From: Georgenia_B sunbinii
Lineage (GTDB): Bacteria > Actinomycetota > Actinomycetes > Actinomycetales > Actinomycetaceae
Direction: 5' to 3' (one strand)
DNA: 64,000 nucleotides
Assembly: GCF_036421855.1 (NCBI RefSeq)
Contig: NZ_JAZGOK010000004.1
The position numbers and the translations under genes are program-made. The notes under the pieces were generated by a model. That model was not told the origin of the DNA. It did no database searches and saw only the letters and a list, made by a program, of their open reading frames with translations. Shown here piece by piece: positions 52,693 to 61,562 of the stretch (its first letter is position 1; every line of letters begins with the position of its first letter).

Positions 52693-55415
52693 ACGTCGCC
52701 CCGGCGCTGGAGGTAGCGCAGCGCCACCCAGCCGATCGGCACCCTCGCCCAGAAGGTCAGCACCCGGAACACCAGCGCGGTGGAGAAGGCGACGCCGGCG
52801 GGGATCCCGCTGACCGTGAGGCCGGCGGTCAGCGCCGCCTCGACCGGCCCGATGCCACCGGGGGAGGGGACCGCCGCGCCGACAGTGTTGGAGGTGAGGT
52901 AGGTGATCGCGAGGGTGGTCGGCGCCAGCGTGTAGCCGAACGCGGCCAGCGCCGCACCGAAGGACGCGACGTAGCCGATGGTCATGATGAGGTTGCCGCC
53001 GATCCCCATGAGCAGCCGGCTGGGGCTGCCGACCACCCACAGCAGGCGTGGCCACACCTGCTGCAGCGTGGGCCCGACCTTCAGCCACAGCCAGCTGCGC
53101 AGCGGCGGGACGAGCAGGACGATCGCGACGAGCGCGACGGTGGTGACCGCGACCGCGTTCACCGCGCCGGTGGGCAGCGAGAGGGTCCCGGCGGAGCCGG
53201 TGATGAGTGCCATGGCGACGAGCAGCAGCACCGTGGTGACGAACTGCGAGACCTGCACGAGTGTGACGGTGGCGACCGCCAGCGGCATCTTCACCTTCTG
53301 CTTGGTGAGGAAGCGCAGGTTGAGGGCGGCGGGGCCCACCCCGGCGGGTGCGACGAGGGTGACGACGCCGGCGGCGGCCTGCACCAGCGTCGTGCGCACC
53401 AGCCCCAGCCGTTCCGGGGAGAAAGCCACCAGGCCCATCGCCGATCCGAGGTAGGTGATGACGCCGAGGACGAAGGTGGCCAGCAGCCACCACGGGTTGG
53501 CGTCGCGGGCGGCCGCGACCACCTGCTCGAAGTTGAGCGATCCGAGGAGCAGCCAGACGGCGACGACCGCGATGGAGACCATGACCACGGTTCGAACGCT
53601 GAACCGCGCGAGCCGGACCGGCTCGACGTCTGCTGCCGGGACCTCGTCGACCAGCCGGGCGCGCAACGAGTTGAGCAGCTCCCGTGGTTTGCCGGCCGCC
53701 GCGCGGGCCTGCCCGGTGAGGATCACCGGCTGCAGCAGCGGCGCCAGCGCGGCGAGCTGGCCCGACCTCAGGCTGCGGCTGGCGCTGGCCAGCGCCCGTT
53801 CCTCGCCGACGTGGATCGCGGTGAGGGCGAGCAGCTGCGCCTGGTCCAGCCGGCGGGTGAGCTCGGCGGAGGCGATCTCGCCGTTCTCCCAGTCGGTCAG
53901 CCACACGGCGGCGTCAGTCCCGACGAGGATGGCACCGGTGGTGAGGTCCTGGTGGGCGATCCCGGCGACGTGGGCGGTGCGCAGCTCGGACCACATCGCG
54001 TCGAGGACGTCGTCGCCGACGTCCTCGGGATCCATGTCGACCAGCCGGCGGGCGCCGGGGATGTGCTCGCTGACGAACAGGACGGAGTCACTGGCCTCGG
54101 CGAGGCCCACGAGTGGCGGGATGCGCACCCCGGCCCGCTCCGCGGCGTACGCGAGCAGCACTGCACGGTCAGCGGTGTCGCGGAGCGTCGCGCTGCGGCG
54201 GTGGGCCAGGCCCCGCACCCGCAGCGTGCTCCACAGCGAGGAGAGGTAACCGACGACGTGGCGGTCGCCGTCGAGCACGGTGACGTACCAGCGCTTGCCG
54301 GCGGTGTCGTGGACCGAGTAGACGCGGTGCGCGCCGAGCGCGTCGAGCGTCACGCCGCCCGGCGCGGCGAGGTCGGCGATGACCGTCGCGGGGTCGACGA
54401 GCGCGTCGGGGACGATCGTGTCGGGGCGCCGAGGCGCACCGCCGGCACGCGTCGGTGCGGCGCCGTCGTCCTTCGCGGCAGTGGCCATGGTGGGCGCCGG
54501 CGGCTCGGCGGCCACCGGCGTGCTGATGTCCAGCCCCTGCTCGGTGTAGCCGATGGGCGCGGTTGTCGTCACCGTCCAGGCTTGCGGCTCGCCCTCGGTG
54601 GCGTCCAGCCGGACCACGCGCGCCGGGTCGAGCCCCGCGCGCCGCAGCCCGCGCACCAGGCTGACGCCGGTGGCGCGCACGTTGAGGACGCCGGCGGCGT
54701 AACGCATGCCGAGCCCCACCGCCCGACCGAGCAGCACCGTGACGACCGCGCCGGGCAGCGTCAGCGCGCCGCGGAGCACGCTGAGCACGATCACGCCCCA
54801 CAGCAGGCTCCACGACCAGCGCACCGCGCGGCGCCGCCCTCGCGGCCCCACGGTGGTCAGCAGCGCGGCGAGGGCGGCGACCACCGGGTTCATCGCGACG
54901 ACCCGATGGCCCTCGGTGGTGATCGTCAGCCCGATGGTCAGCGCGGTGGCGCCGTAGGTGTCGAGCAGGAACGCGGCACCGGCGGTGACGAGCGCGGCGA
55001 CGATGCCCGCGGTGAGCGCCTCGAGCGCGGTGCGCCACCGCCGTCGGACCAGCTCAAGGGCGAGGACGACGAGCGGCACGAAGAAGGTGACGAGCCCTTC
55101 GAGGATCGTCACCGGCAGCAGGAGGAGCTGACGGAGCACCGCGGCGACGGCGGACTGCACGTCCTCGGTGACGCCGATCGCGGTCGCGTGGGCGTACACC
55201 GCGAGGAGGAGCACGACGGCGATACCCACGCCGGAGCCGATGAGCTCGACGAGGTCCCTGGCCCGGCGGACCCGCACCTCGGGGAAGTCGACGAGCAGGA
55301 CGCGGCTGCGGGGAGTGGTGTCCTCCGGCCGCCGCGAAGTGCTGCCAGGACGGAGGTTGCTCCAGGATGCGGTCGCGGGGACGGTGAGGTCGGTGGCGCC
55401 CCCAGGTTCCGTCAT
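52689..55415 (-). CDS. Flippase/LPG-synthase-TM protein fused to a kinase-like domain
   Basis: About 908 residues from ATG 55415. An N-terminal membrane part (about 60-290) is followed by a kinase-like domain (about 350-540; VLFVSEHIPGARRLVD and IAHQDLTTGAILVG in place of the HxDLxxxN loop, then LTDWENGE) and a C-terminal UPF0104/lysylphosphatidylglycerol-synthase-type membrane domain (about 590-900; FSPERLGLVRTTLVQAAAGVVTLVAPAGVGPAALN and VPSPGGIGPVEAALTAGL). The catalytic Asn of kinases is replaced in TGAILVG, so ATP transfer is uncertain. A lipid-flipping or lipid-modifying role is likely. Confidence 0.82.
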   Translation of the reverse strand: MTEPGGATDLTVPATASWSNLRPGSTSRRPEDTTPRSRVLLVDFPEVRVRRARDLVELIGSGVGIAVVLLLAVYAHATAIGVTEDVQSAVAAVLRQLLLLPVTILEGLVTFFVPLVVLALELVRRRWRTALEALTAGIVAALVTAGAAFLLDTYGATALTIGLTITTEGHRVVAMNPVVAALAALLTTVGPRGRRRAVRWSWSLLWGVIVLSVLRGALTLPGAVVTVLLGRAVGLGMRYAAGVLNVRATGVSLVRGLRRAGLDPARVVRLDATEGEPQAWTVTTTAPIGYTEQGLDISTPVAAEPPAPTMATAAKDDGAAPTRAGGAPRRPDTIVPDALVDPATVIADLAAPGGVTLDALGAHRVYSVHDTAGKRWYVTVLDGDRHVVGYLSSLWSTLRVRGLAHRRSATLRDTADRAVLLAYAAERAGVRIPPLVGLAEASDSVLFVSEHIPGARRLVDMDPEDVGDDVLDAMWSELRTAHVAGIAHQDLTTGAILVGTDAAVWLTDWENGEIASAELTRRLDQAQLLALTAIHVGEERALASASRSLRSGQLAALAPLLQPVILTGQARAAAGKPRELLNSLRARLVDEVPAADVEPVRLARFSVRTVVMVSIAVVAVWLLLGSLNFEQVVAAARDANPWWLLATFVLGVITYLGSAMGLVAFSPERLGLVRTTLVQAAAGVVTLVAPAGVGPAALNLRFLTKQKVKMPLAVATVTLVQVSQFVTTVLLLVAMALITGSAGTLSLPTGAVNAVAVTTVALVAIVLLVPPLRSWLWLKVGPTLQQVWPRLLWVVGSPSRLLMGIGGNLIMTIGYVASFGAALAAFGYTLAPTTLAITYLTSNTVGAAVPSPGGIGPVEAALTAGLTVSGIPAGVAFSTALVFRVLTFWARVPIGWVALRYLQRRGDV

Positions 55416-55466
55416 GCGCCCGAGTTTAGGCGCACCGGTCACCGAAGACGTTGCACGGCCCGCGGC

Positions 55467-56234
55467 TCAGCCCACGCCAAGGTGGCGCAGGACCGTCGCC
55501 GGCAGCAGCGCGTAGCCGACGAACGCGACGACGTCGAGCAGGGTGTGGGCGATGACGAGCGGGCCGGTGCGCCGTCGTCGGCGGTAGTACTCGGCGAACA
55601 CCAGGCCCATCGCGAGGTTCGCGAAGAACGGGCCGATGCCCTGGTAGAGGTGGTAGCCACCGCGCAGCACGCTGCTGGTGACGACGATGGCGACCGGTCG
55701 CCAGCCGAGCTGCTCGAGCCGCTCGGTGACGTAGCCGACGGCGATCACCTCCTCGAGCAGGCCATTGGCCAGTGCGGAGAGGATGAGGACGGGCACCACC
55801 CACCAGTAGGCGTCGAGCGCGGCGGCGCGGATCTCCACCGTGATGCCCAGGGCGCGGCCCAGGCCGTAGAGCGCGAGGCCCGGGACCCCGATGACGGCGG
55901 CGAGCCCCACCCCGACCCCGAGGTCGCGCGCCGGCCGGCTGAGGTCGAGCCCGACCCGGTGCACGGCGCGGCGGCCGGGCTCGCTCAGCAGGTAGAGCGC
56001 GAGGAGGACCGGCAGCACCTTGAAGCCGATGCCGAGCAGCTGGTAGACGAGGTCGAGGTAGGGCCGAGACGACCGGGACGCGTTGAGGGTCGCGGACTGC
56101 TGCCCCAGCGGCGGCCCGGCGGTGAGCCGGGCGACGATGTTGACGACGGCGTAGACGGCGGACTGGCCGAGGGACAGCCCGAGCACGATCCAGATCTCGG
56201 CGCGTATCCGCGACCGGCGCCAGGTGGGGTCCAC
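55467..56234 (-). CDS. CPBP-family intramembrane metalloprotease
   Basis: About 255 residues from GTG 56234. Eight membrane helices with the Abi/CPBP motifs: EEVIAVGYVTERLEQLG (Glu-Glu), VLRGGYHLYQGIGPFFANLAMGLVFAEYYRR (Arg and His) and the last IAHTLLDVVAF (His). These cleave prenylated or membrane proteins within the bilayer. The start is chosen because a TATAAC box ends six bases before the GTG, as in leaderless actinobacterial mRNAs; the upstream extension is low-complexity. Confidence 0.88.
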   Translation of the reverse strand: MDPTWRRSRIRAEIWIVLGLSLGQSAVYAVVNIVARLTAGPPLGQQSATLNASRSSRPYLDLVYQLLGIGFKVLPVLLALYLLSEPGRRAVHRVGLDLSRPARDLGVGVGLAAVIGVPGLALYGLGRALGITVEIRAAALDAYWWVVPVLILSALANGLLEEVIAVGYVTERLEQLGWRPVAIVVTSSVLRGGYHLYQGIGPFFANLAMGLVFAEYYRRRRRTGPLVIAHTLLDVVAFVGYALLPATVLRHLGVG

Positions 56235-56252
56235 GGTCCGGTTATAGCAGGC
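56235..56252 (-). promoter_or_regulatory. Probable -10 box of a leaderless CPBP transcript
   Basis: On the minus strand TATAAC is followed by CGGACC and then the GTG start, the distance expected when transcription begins at the first base of the start codon. No good ribosome site is present. The -35 region is not distinct. Confidence 0.45.
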
Positions 56253-56396
56253 CTTCCGGTGCGGGTCCTCGCGGGGCCGCCTGCCCGCCCGGGTCGTCGA
56301 CGACCCGTCGCCCGGCTCGCCCCTTCCACTCACCAGACCCCTGTTCGAAGGGGCGAGCGGTGATCGAGGGGGGCGGCCCGAGCGACGTTGCGTTTC

Positions 56397-56651
56397 TCAG
56401 TCGTCGACGTGGATCGCGGTGACGGTGTAGCCGGCCTCGTCGACGGCGGCGCGCAGCGCGTCCTGGTCGAGCACGGCATCGGAGACCACGGTCGCCTCGG
56501 AGGTCCCGCCGTCGCGCAGGATCACGCTGACCTTGCTGACGTCGGGGACGGCAGAGAGCTCCTCGGTCACCGCGGCGACGCAGTGCGCGCAGGTCATGCC
56601 CTCGACGTCGATGACGGTGGTGCGGTCGACGGGCGACGGGTCGTTGCTCAT
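56397..56651 (-). CDS. Copper chaperone-like heavy-metal-associated protein
   Basis: An 84-residue protein with one HMA domain: GMTCAHCVAAV gives Cys21 and Cys24, followed by SKVSVILRDGGTSEATVVSD and DEAGYTV. ATG 56651 follows GGGAGAGAG. Such proteins deliver Cu(I) to P-type ATPases. No copA gene is adjacent in the window. Confidence 0.93.
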   Translation of the reverse strand: MSNDPSPVDRTTVIDVEGMTCAHCVAAVTEELSAVPDVSKVSVILRDGGTSEATVVSDAVLDQDALRAAVDEAGYTVTAIHVDD

Positions 56652-56780
56652 GGTCTCTCTCCCGGATAGGTGTGGCGCCATAGTGGCGCACATCAGCGTG
56701 CGACCGCCAGGACGGCGCCGCACGCGGGCCGGCCGCGGACGTGTCGGCAGCAGGTCGGTGCACTCTGAAAGACTGAGGGC

Positions 56781-58298
56781 ATGAGTGAGCACAACGCCTC
56801 CGTCCCGGTCACCTCCGCACTCGCCACGACGACGGCGAGCGCTACCGCCGCGCCCGGCCGCAACCGGGTGGAGCTTGCGGGGATCGAGCCACCGATCGCG
56901 CTGGGGCCGCTCGACGGCCGCTACCGGCCGATCGTCGCGCCGCTCACCGAGCACCTGTCGGAGGCCGCGCTCAACCGCGCCCGCCTCGACGTCGAGGTCT
57001 CCTGGCTGGTCCACCTCACCACCACCGGTGCGCTGCCCGGCGCGCCGTACCTGGACGACGCCGACATCGCCTACCTGCGCGGCGTCGTCGACTCGTTCGG
57101 CGCGGCGGAGATCGCCGAGCTCGCCGAGATCGAGGCGGAGACCCGCCACGACGTCAAGGCCGTCGAGTACTTCCTCAAGCGGCGGCTGGCCGCGGCCCGC
57201 GACGTCCTGGGGGAGGGCTCGGTGCTGCCGGACGTCGGCGAGATCGTCCACATCTTCTGCACCAGCGAGGACATCAACAACCTGTCCTACGCGCTGACCA
57301 TCCGTGACGCCGTCCGCCAGGTGTGGCAGCCAGCGGCGATCGCGCTCGTCGGCGAACTGGCGGCGCTGGCCAAGGACAACGCCGAGATCCCGATGCTCTC
57401 GCGCACCCACGGGCAGACCGCGACGCCGACCACGCTCGGCAAGGAGCTCGCGGTGCTCACCGCTCGGCTGCGCCGGCAGCTGCGGCGGATCTCGCTCACC
57501 GAGTTCAACGGCAAGATCAACGGCGCGACCGGCACCTACGGAGCGCATGCCATCGCGGTGCCGGAGACCGACTGGCAGGCGGTGTCACGGTCCTTCGTGG
57601 AGGGCCTCGGCCTCACCTGGAACCCGCTGACCACCCAGATCGAGCCCCACGACTGGCAGGCCGAGCTCTACGCCGACGTCGCGCGGTTCAACCGCATCCT
57701 GCACAACCTGTGCACCGACGTGTGGACGTACATCTCGTTGGGCTACTTCCGCCAGCGGCTGTCCGCGCAGGGCTCGACCGGCTCCTCGACGATGCCGCAC
57801 AAGGTCAACCCGATCCGGTTCGAGAATGCCGAGGCGAACCTGGAGATCTCCAGCGCACTGCTCGACACCCTCGGTGCCACGCTGGTCACCTCACGCCTGC
57901 AGCGCGACCTCACTGACTCCACCACGCAGCGCAACATCGGGGTGGCCCTGGGGCACTCGTTGCTGGCGATCGACAACGTGCGCCGCGGGCTCGCGGGGCT
58001 GGACGTCGACGTCGACGCCATGGCGCGCGACCTCGACGACTCGTGGGAGGTGCTCGGCGAGGCGATCCAGTCCGCGATGCGGGCGGCCTCCGTCGCGGGC
58101 GCCGAGGGGATGGCCGACCCCTACGAGCGGCTCAAGGAGCTCACCCGCGGCCGGCGGGTCGACGGCGAGGGCATGCGTGAGCTCATCGCCGGCCTCGGCC
58201 TGCCCGAGGAGACCGCCCAGCGCCTGCTCGCCCTCACCCCCGCCACCTACACCGGCCTCGCCGCAAGCCTGGTCGACCACCTCGACGACCTCCCCTAA
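56781..58298 (+). CDS. purB: Adenylosuccinate lyase
   Basis: The 505-residue protein contains the fumarase-superfamily signature GSSTMPHKVNPIRFENAE (about 333-350). MLSRTHGQTATPTTLGKEL and the N-terminal LGPLDGRYRPIVAPLTEHLSE are typical of the bacterial PurB long form. It cleaves SAICAR and adenylosuccinate in purine synthesis, releasing fumarate. The first 30 residues are low-complexity and the start may be later. It is not in a pur operon here, and converges on the phosphatase gene with an unusual repeat array between. Confidence 0.96.
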   Translation: MSEHNASVPVTSALATTTASATAAPGRNRVELAGIEPPIALGPLDGRYRPIVAPLTEHLSEAALNRARLDVEVSWLVHLTTTGALPGAPYLDDADIAYLRGVVDSFGAAEIAELAEIEAETRHDVKAVEYFLKRRLAAARDVLGEGSVLPDVGEIVHIFCTSEDINNLSYALTIRDAVRQVWQPAAIALVGELAALAKDNAEIPMLSRTHGQTATPTTLGKELAVLTARLRRQLRRISLTEFNGKINGATGTYGAHAIAVPETDWQAVSRSFVEGLGLTWNPLTTQIEPHDWQAELYADVARFNRILHNLCTDVWTYISLGYFRQRLSAQGSTGSSTMPHKVNPIRFENAEANLEISSALLDTLGATLVTSRLQRDLTDSTTQRNIGVALGHSLLAIDNVRRGLAGLDVDVDAMARDLDDSWEVLGEAIQSAMRAASVAGAEGMADPYERLKELTRGRRVDGEGMRELIAGLGLPEETAQRLLALTPATYTGLAASLVDHLDDLP

Positions 58299-58305
58299 CC
58301 CCGCC

Positions 58306-58449
58306 CGGGATTGTCAGCGAGAGCGGGATTGTCCGCGACAGCCGACTTGTCCGCGAGAGCCGATTTGTCCCCGAGAGCTGACTTGTCCGCGACAGCTGAC
58401 TTGTCCGCGACAGCTGACTTGTCTGCGAGAGCGGGATTGTCCGCAGCGC
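58306..58449. repeat. Array of eight 18-bp direct repeats
   Basis: Eight contiguous 18-base units share CG/TG-A(C/T)TTGTCC-GCGAGAG/GCGACAG. Units at 58324, 58342 and 58396 illustrate the variation (for example CGGGATTGTCCGCGACAG). There is no spacer between units, so it is not a CRISPR array. The array lies between the convergent purB and tyrosine-phosphatase genes. The unit length is a multiple of three. Confidence 0.9.
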
Positions 58450-58472
58450 ACTCGACGGGCAAACGGGCTCGA

Positions 58473-58617
58473 ACGTGGAGAATCCTGCTCTCAGGGACGG
58501 GTGTACGTGGACAATCCCGCTCTCGGTGAGGGGGAGGCGCGAGGGGCGTGGACAATCCCGCTCTCGGCGAAGGGGGGAGGCGCGAGGGTGGGCGTGGACA
58601 ATCCCGCTCTCGGTGAA
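58473..58617. repeat. Four inverted, spaced relatives of the 18-bp repeat
   Basis: CGTGGACAATCCCGCTCTCGG-type elements (three near-identical copies starting about 58506, 58547 and 58593, and a diverged one at about 58474, CGTGGAGAATCCTGCTCTCAGG, listed in two parts) are the reverse complement of the 18-bp units. They are separated by G-rich spacers. The whole 332-base gap 58299-58630 could fold as long hairpins and act as a bidirectional terminator. Confidence 0.85.
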
Positions 58618-58630
58618 AGAGGGGGAGGGG

Positions 58631-59134
58631 TCAGCGGGGGCGGTCGGCGAGCAGCGTGCGCAGGTGCTCGACGAGGCCCTCGCAGGCGGGCGCCAGCTCC
58701 TCGTAGGTCGTGACGAAGTCCCGCTCGTCCCCGAAGTAGGGGTCGTCGACCTCGAGCTCGCCGGTCTCCCGAGCCACCGGGTCGAAGTCGCGCAGCAGCC
58801 GGATCTTGGCGGCTGCCTCGTCCGTCGGCGCGAGGGCTCGCAGGTGGCGCTCGTGGCTGCGGTCGAGGGCGAGGACGAGGTCGACGTCAGCGAAGTCGGC
58901 GCGGATGAACTGCTCCGCCTTGTGCAGGCTGCCGTCGTGTCCCCGCTCACGCAGCGTCGCGACGGCGCGAGGGTCGGCCGGGCCGCCGATGTGCCAGTCG
59001 CCGGTACCTGCGGAGACGACCCGCACCGCCTGGCCCAGACCTTCGCGGTCGAGCAGGTCGCGCAGGATCACCTCACCCATCGGTGAGCGGCAGATGTTGC
59101 CGGTGCAGACGAAGGAGACAGTGAACGGGGTCAT
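58631..59134 (-). CDS. Low-molecular-weight protein-tyrosine phosphatase
   Basis: The 167-residue protein opens with the loop CTGNICRSP (Cys10, Arg15) and contains the general-acid region VDDPYFGDERDF. LMW-PTPs remove phosphate from tyrosine, in actinobacteria acting on envelope-synthesis regulators or as PtpA-like secreted enzymes. ATG 59134 has a GGAG immediately adjacent, too close to serve as a ribosome site, so a leaderless or weakly translated start is possible. Confidence 0.92.
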   Translation of the reverse strand: MTPFTVSFVCTGNICRSPMGEVILRDLLDREGLGQAVRVVSAGTGDWHIGGPADPRAVATLRERGHDGSLHKAEQFIRADFADVDLVLALDRSHERHLRALAPTDEAAAKIRLLRDFDPVARETGELEVDDPYFGDERDFVTTYEELAPACEGLVEHLRTLLADRPR

Positions 59135-59305
59135 CTCCGCATTGTCCCAGGTCAGCGTGGCAAAGGCACATGACGGCGTGGCGCCGGCGGCGCTGTCCAC
59201 AGCTCCGCCTCGGACCCTCGCCATCCTCGGGGCTCGATGGCGACGAACGGCGGCGACGGCGCACCGGACTAGCGTCCTGCGCATCCGAGCATCCTGGAGG
59301 TGGTC

Positions 59306-59590
59306 ATGACCGACCTCAGCTGCCTGCCGGTCGCCGTCGACCAGTGGGGTGGTGCCGGCGACGCCTGCGTTTCCGCCGTGGACGCGATCGGTGCCCTCAC
59401 CGAGATGCAGGCGTCGCTACGAGCGGCCTTCCCGGAGCACTGGCGGTCGGTGGCCGCAGACGGCTTTGCTGACCGGCTCACCGAGCTGCTGGTCGGCTGC
59501 GCCCGGGTCCTCGACGCCGTCGAGGAGGTGTACGGCCTGGCCCGGCAGATGGCCGAGGACGTCGCGACGTCACACCCGGCGGCCGGCTGA
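59306..59590 (+). CDS. WXG100-like small helical protein
   Basis: A 94-residue protein from ATG 59306, preceded by GGAGGTGGTC. Two helices flank a turn EHWRSVAADGFADRLTEL, where Trp and Gly are near the centre as in WXG100/ESAT-6-like proteins; the Trp-to-Gly distance (W-R-S-V-A-A-D-G) is longer than WxG. Such proteins are substrates or chaperone-like partners of type VII secretion. Its stop overlaps the start of the downstream gene (TGATG), so the two are made together. Confidence 0.6.
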   Translation: MTDLSCLPVAVDQWGGAGDACVSAVDAIGALTEMQASLRAAFPEHWRSVAADGFADRLTELLVGCARVLDAVEEVYGLARQMAEDVATSHPAAG

Positions 59591-61140
59591 TGCTCTTCCA
59601 CGCCCACGATGGAGACGGCGCCCCCGCCGCTCTCCGAGACCCGTACGCGATGGCGGTGCACGTCCGTGGCGGCGTCGGCCACCAGCGGTATGACACCGAG
59701 GAGCTGGTACGGATCGAGCAACGGCTCGACGACGTACGCCGCGGCGGCGACCACGCCCGGGGTGCGCTCGAGGCGATCCGTCACGACGTCGACCTCGACG
59801 CCGACCTCGCCCCCACCGCCGCCCGGCTCGTGCACGGCGCGATCGACGAGGCCGTCCATGGGCCCGTGGGGCTGGAGCACCTCCGCTCGGAGGTCGATGA
59901 GCTCCACATCGCCCTGCGGTACGCCCGGCTGACCTACGAGGAGGCCGAGGCAGCGGCTACCGCCCACGCCGCGGTGCCCTCGGCGATCAGCTACTTCGCG
60001 GCGCTCCTCGACCCGCTCCACCTGCCGAGCACGCTGGGCAGCACCCTCGGGGCCGCGCTGCTCGTCGGGCGGCTGCCGGTACGGCCGCCGAGCACGACGT
60101 TCGGCCGAATCGGGGCCGCGGCGTCGGAGCTGCTCAACTGGGCGATCGGTGACGACACCCTGCCGCCGGACGCGATCGCGCTCGACCGTGCCGTGCGCGA
60201 GCTCGGCGAGGGCGGGCAGCACATCCTGCCGTGGTTCCTGCTGCCGGGGACGTGGACCTACGACGGCCGGCGGTTCGACGTCGAGCAGCTCACCCGGGCC
60301 CAGCGCCTGCTCGTCCCGGTCGTCACCGGCTGGCACCTCGTCAGCGGGCGTCGGCCGCGCGGTGCCCCGGACGCCGCGCTGGACGTGCTCGCCGTCGAGC
60401 CGCCCCACCCGGTGCCGGTGACCACCGACCTGCCGACGACGGTGGCCGCGCTCCACGCCATCCATATCGGCGACGACGACGTCGAACCGGGCAGCATCCA
60501 GCTGCGCCGCGCCGACCACCCCGATGGCTCGCGCAGCTGGGTGCTGCTGCTGCCGAGCACGCAGGCGCTGGGGCTCGGCGGCCGCAACCCGGTGGACAAC
60601 CTCACGAACTTCGAGACCTACGCCGGCGCCGTCAGCGACGTCGAGATCGGCGCCATCCGCGCGATGGAGCTGGCGGGGGTAGCGCCCGGCGAGGCGATCG
60701 CCGTCGTCGGGTTCAGCCAGGGCGGGCTCACCGCGATGCGGCTGGCCGCCGACCCGCTCGTGCGCAGCAGGTACGACATCCGCGCGGTGGTCACCGCCGG
60801 GTCGCCGGTGGGGCACCTGCCGACCCCGGCCGAGACCGAGGTGCTCAACCTCGAGCACATGGAGGACGTCGTCGTCGGCCTGGACGGCACGTCCAACCCC
60901 GCGGAGCTGCACCGCACGACGGTGAGCCGCGCGCTGACCACCGGGGAGCACGGCGCGCTGGACTTCAGGGTGCCGCTGACCACCGCGCACTCGATCGACG
61001 CCTACGCGCAGACCGCCGCCCTCGCGCTGGCCTCCGGCGACCCGTCCGTCGGCCACCTGGACGCGCGGCTGGCGGAGATCACCGGCCGCCCGGGGACACC
61101 GGTGACGGCGACGACGTACCGGCTCGAGCGGGCCGGCTGA
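59590..61140 (+). CDS. Lipase-like alpha/beta hydrolase with N-terminal helical domain
   Basis: The 516-residue protein has an N-terminal helical region (about 30-190) reminiscent of type VII secretion substrates and a C-terminal alpha/beta-hydrolase domain (about 280-500). The nucleophile elbow is GFSQGG with Ser376, an acidic residue lies near Asp426 and His467 stands in TTAHSIDAYA, completing a triad. There is no ordinary signal peptide. Start ATG 59590 overlaps the previous stop. Together with the WXG100-like partner it may be a secreted hydrolase/effector; no esx secretion genes are in the window, so export is inference. Confidence 0.7.
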   Translation: MLFHAHDGDGAPAALRDPYAMAVHVRGGVGHQRYDTEELVRIEQRLDDVRRGGDHARGALEAIRHDVDLDADLAPTAARLVHGAIDEAVHGPVGLEHLRSEVDELHIALRYARLTYEEAEAAATAHAAVPSAISYFAALLDPLHLPSTLGSTLGAALLVGRLPVRPPSTTFGRIGAAASELLNWAIGDDTLPPDAIALDRAVRELGEGGQHILPWFLLPGTWTYDGRRFDVEQLTRAQRLLVPVVTGWHLVSGRRPRGAPDAALDVLAVEPPHPVPVTTDLPTTVAALHAIHIGDDDVEPGSIQLRRADHPDGSRSWVLLLPSTQALGLGGRNPVDNLTNFETYAGAVSDVEIGAIRAMELAGVAPGEAIAVVGFSQGGLTAMRLAADPLVRSRYDIRAVVTAGSPVGHLPTPAETEVLNLEHMEDVVVGLDGTSNPAELHRTTVSRALTTGEHGALDFRVPLTTAHSIDAYAQTAALALASGDPSVGHLDARLAEITGRPGTPVTATTYRLERAG

Positions 61141-61143
61141 GCG

Positions 61144-61521
61144 CTACCGCTTGCTCGGCAGCAGCGCGTTGAGGAGCCAGCTCGCCAGCGAGATGATCAC
61201 GCCCGCGGCAAGCGCCCACCAGAAGCCGTCGACGTGGAGGCCGAACTCGGTGAAGCCCGAGAGCCAGCTCGTCAGCAGCACCATCAGCGCGTTGACGACG
61301 AGCGTGAACAGGCCCAGCGTGATGATCGTCAGCGGCAGCGCGAACAACGACACGACCGGTTTGATGACCAGGTTGACCAGCGTGAAGATCAGCGCGATGA
61401 CGGCGATGACGAGGACCTGGTCCCAGCCGTCACCGCGGTCGGCGACCGTCACGCCGCTGAGCAGCAGCGTCGACAGCCAGATCGCGACGCCGTTGATGAT
61501 GAGTCGGAGGATGAATCCCAT
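61144..61521 (-). CDS. Four-helix phage-holin-family membrane protein
   Basis: The 125-residue protein from ATG 61521 has four membrane segments, with ILRLIINGVAIWLSTLLLSGVTV and FTLVNLVIKPVVSLFALPLTIITLGLFTLVVNALMVLL matching the mycobacterial-type 'phage holin family' (DUF/Mycobact_4TM_holin) proteins. Despite the name, these are common chromosomal proteins of unknown role and no phage genes are nearby. It is the last gene of the minus-strand group below the two-component system. Confidence 0.85.
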   Translation of the reverse strand: MGFILRLIINGVAIWLSTLLLSGVTVADRGDGWDQVLVIAVIALIFTLVNLVIKPVVSLFALPLTIITLGLFTLVVNALMVLLTSWLSGFTEFGLHVDGFWWALAAGVIISLASWLLNALLPSKR

Positions 61522-61562
61522 GAGGACGATGGTGCCATCCCGCTGGCCTGCGATGTCAGGCC

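Noticed and set aside
52671..56363. Plus-strand frame of about 1,230 codons
   Set aside because: Antisense to the flippase/kinase and CPBP genes; composition is dominated by Asp, Gly, Arg and His in shadow-like patterns.
58306..58449. CRISPR-like array
   Set aside because: Units of 18 bp are contiguous with no spacers and no cas genes are near.
58295..58555. Small protein with ADKSAV hexapeptide repeats on the minus strand
   Set aside because: The repeats are a by-product of an 18-bp DNA repeat; no ribosome site or domain, and the inverse frame is equally open.
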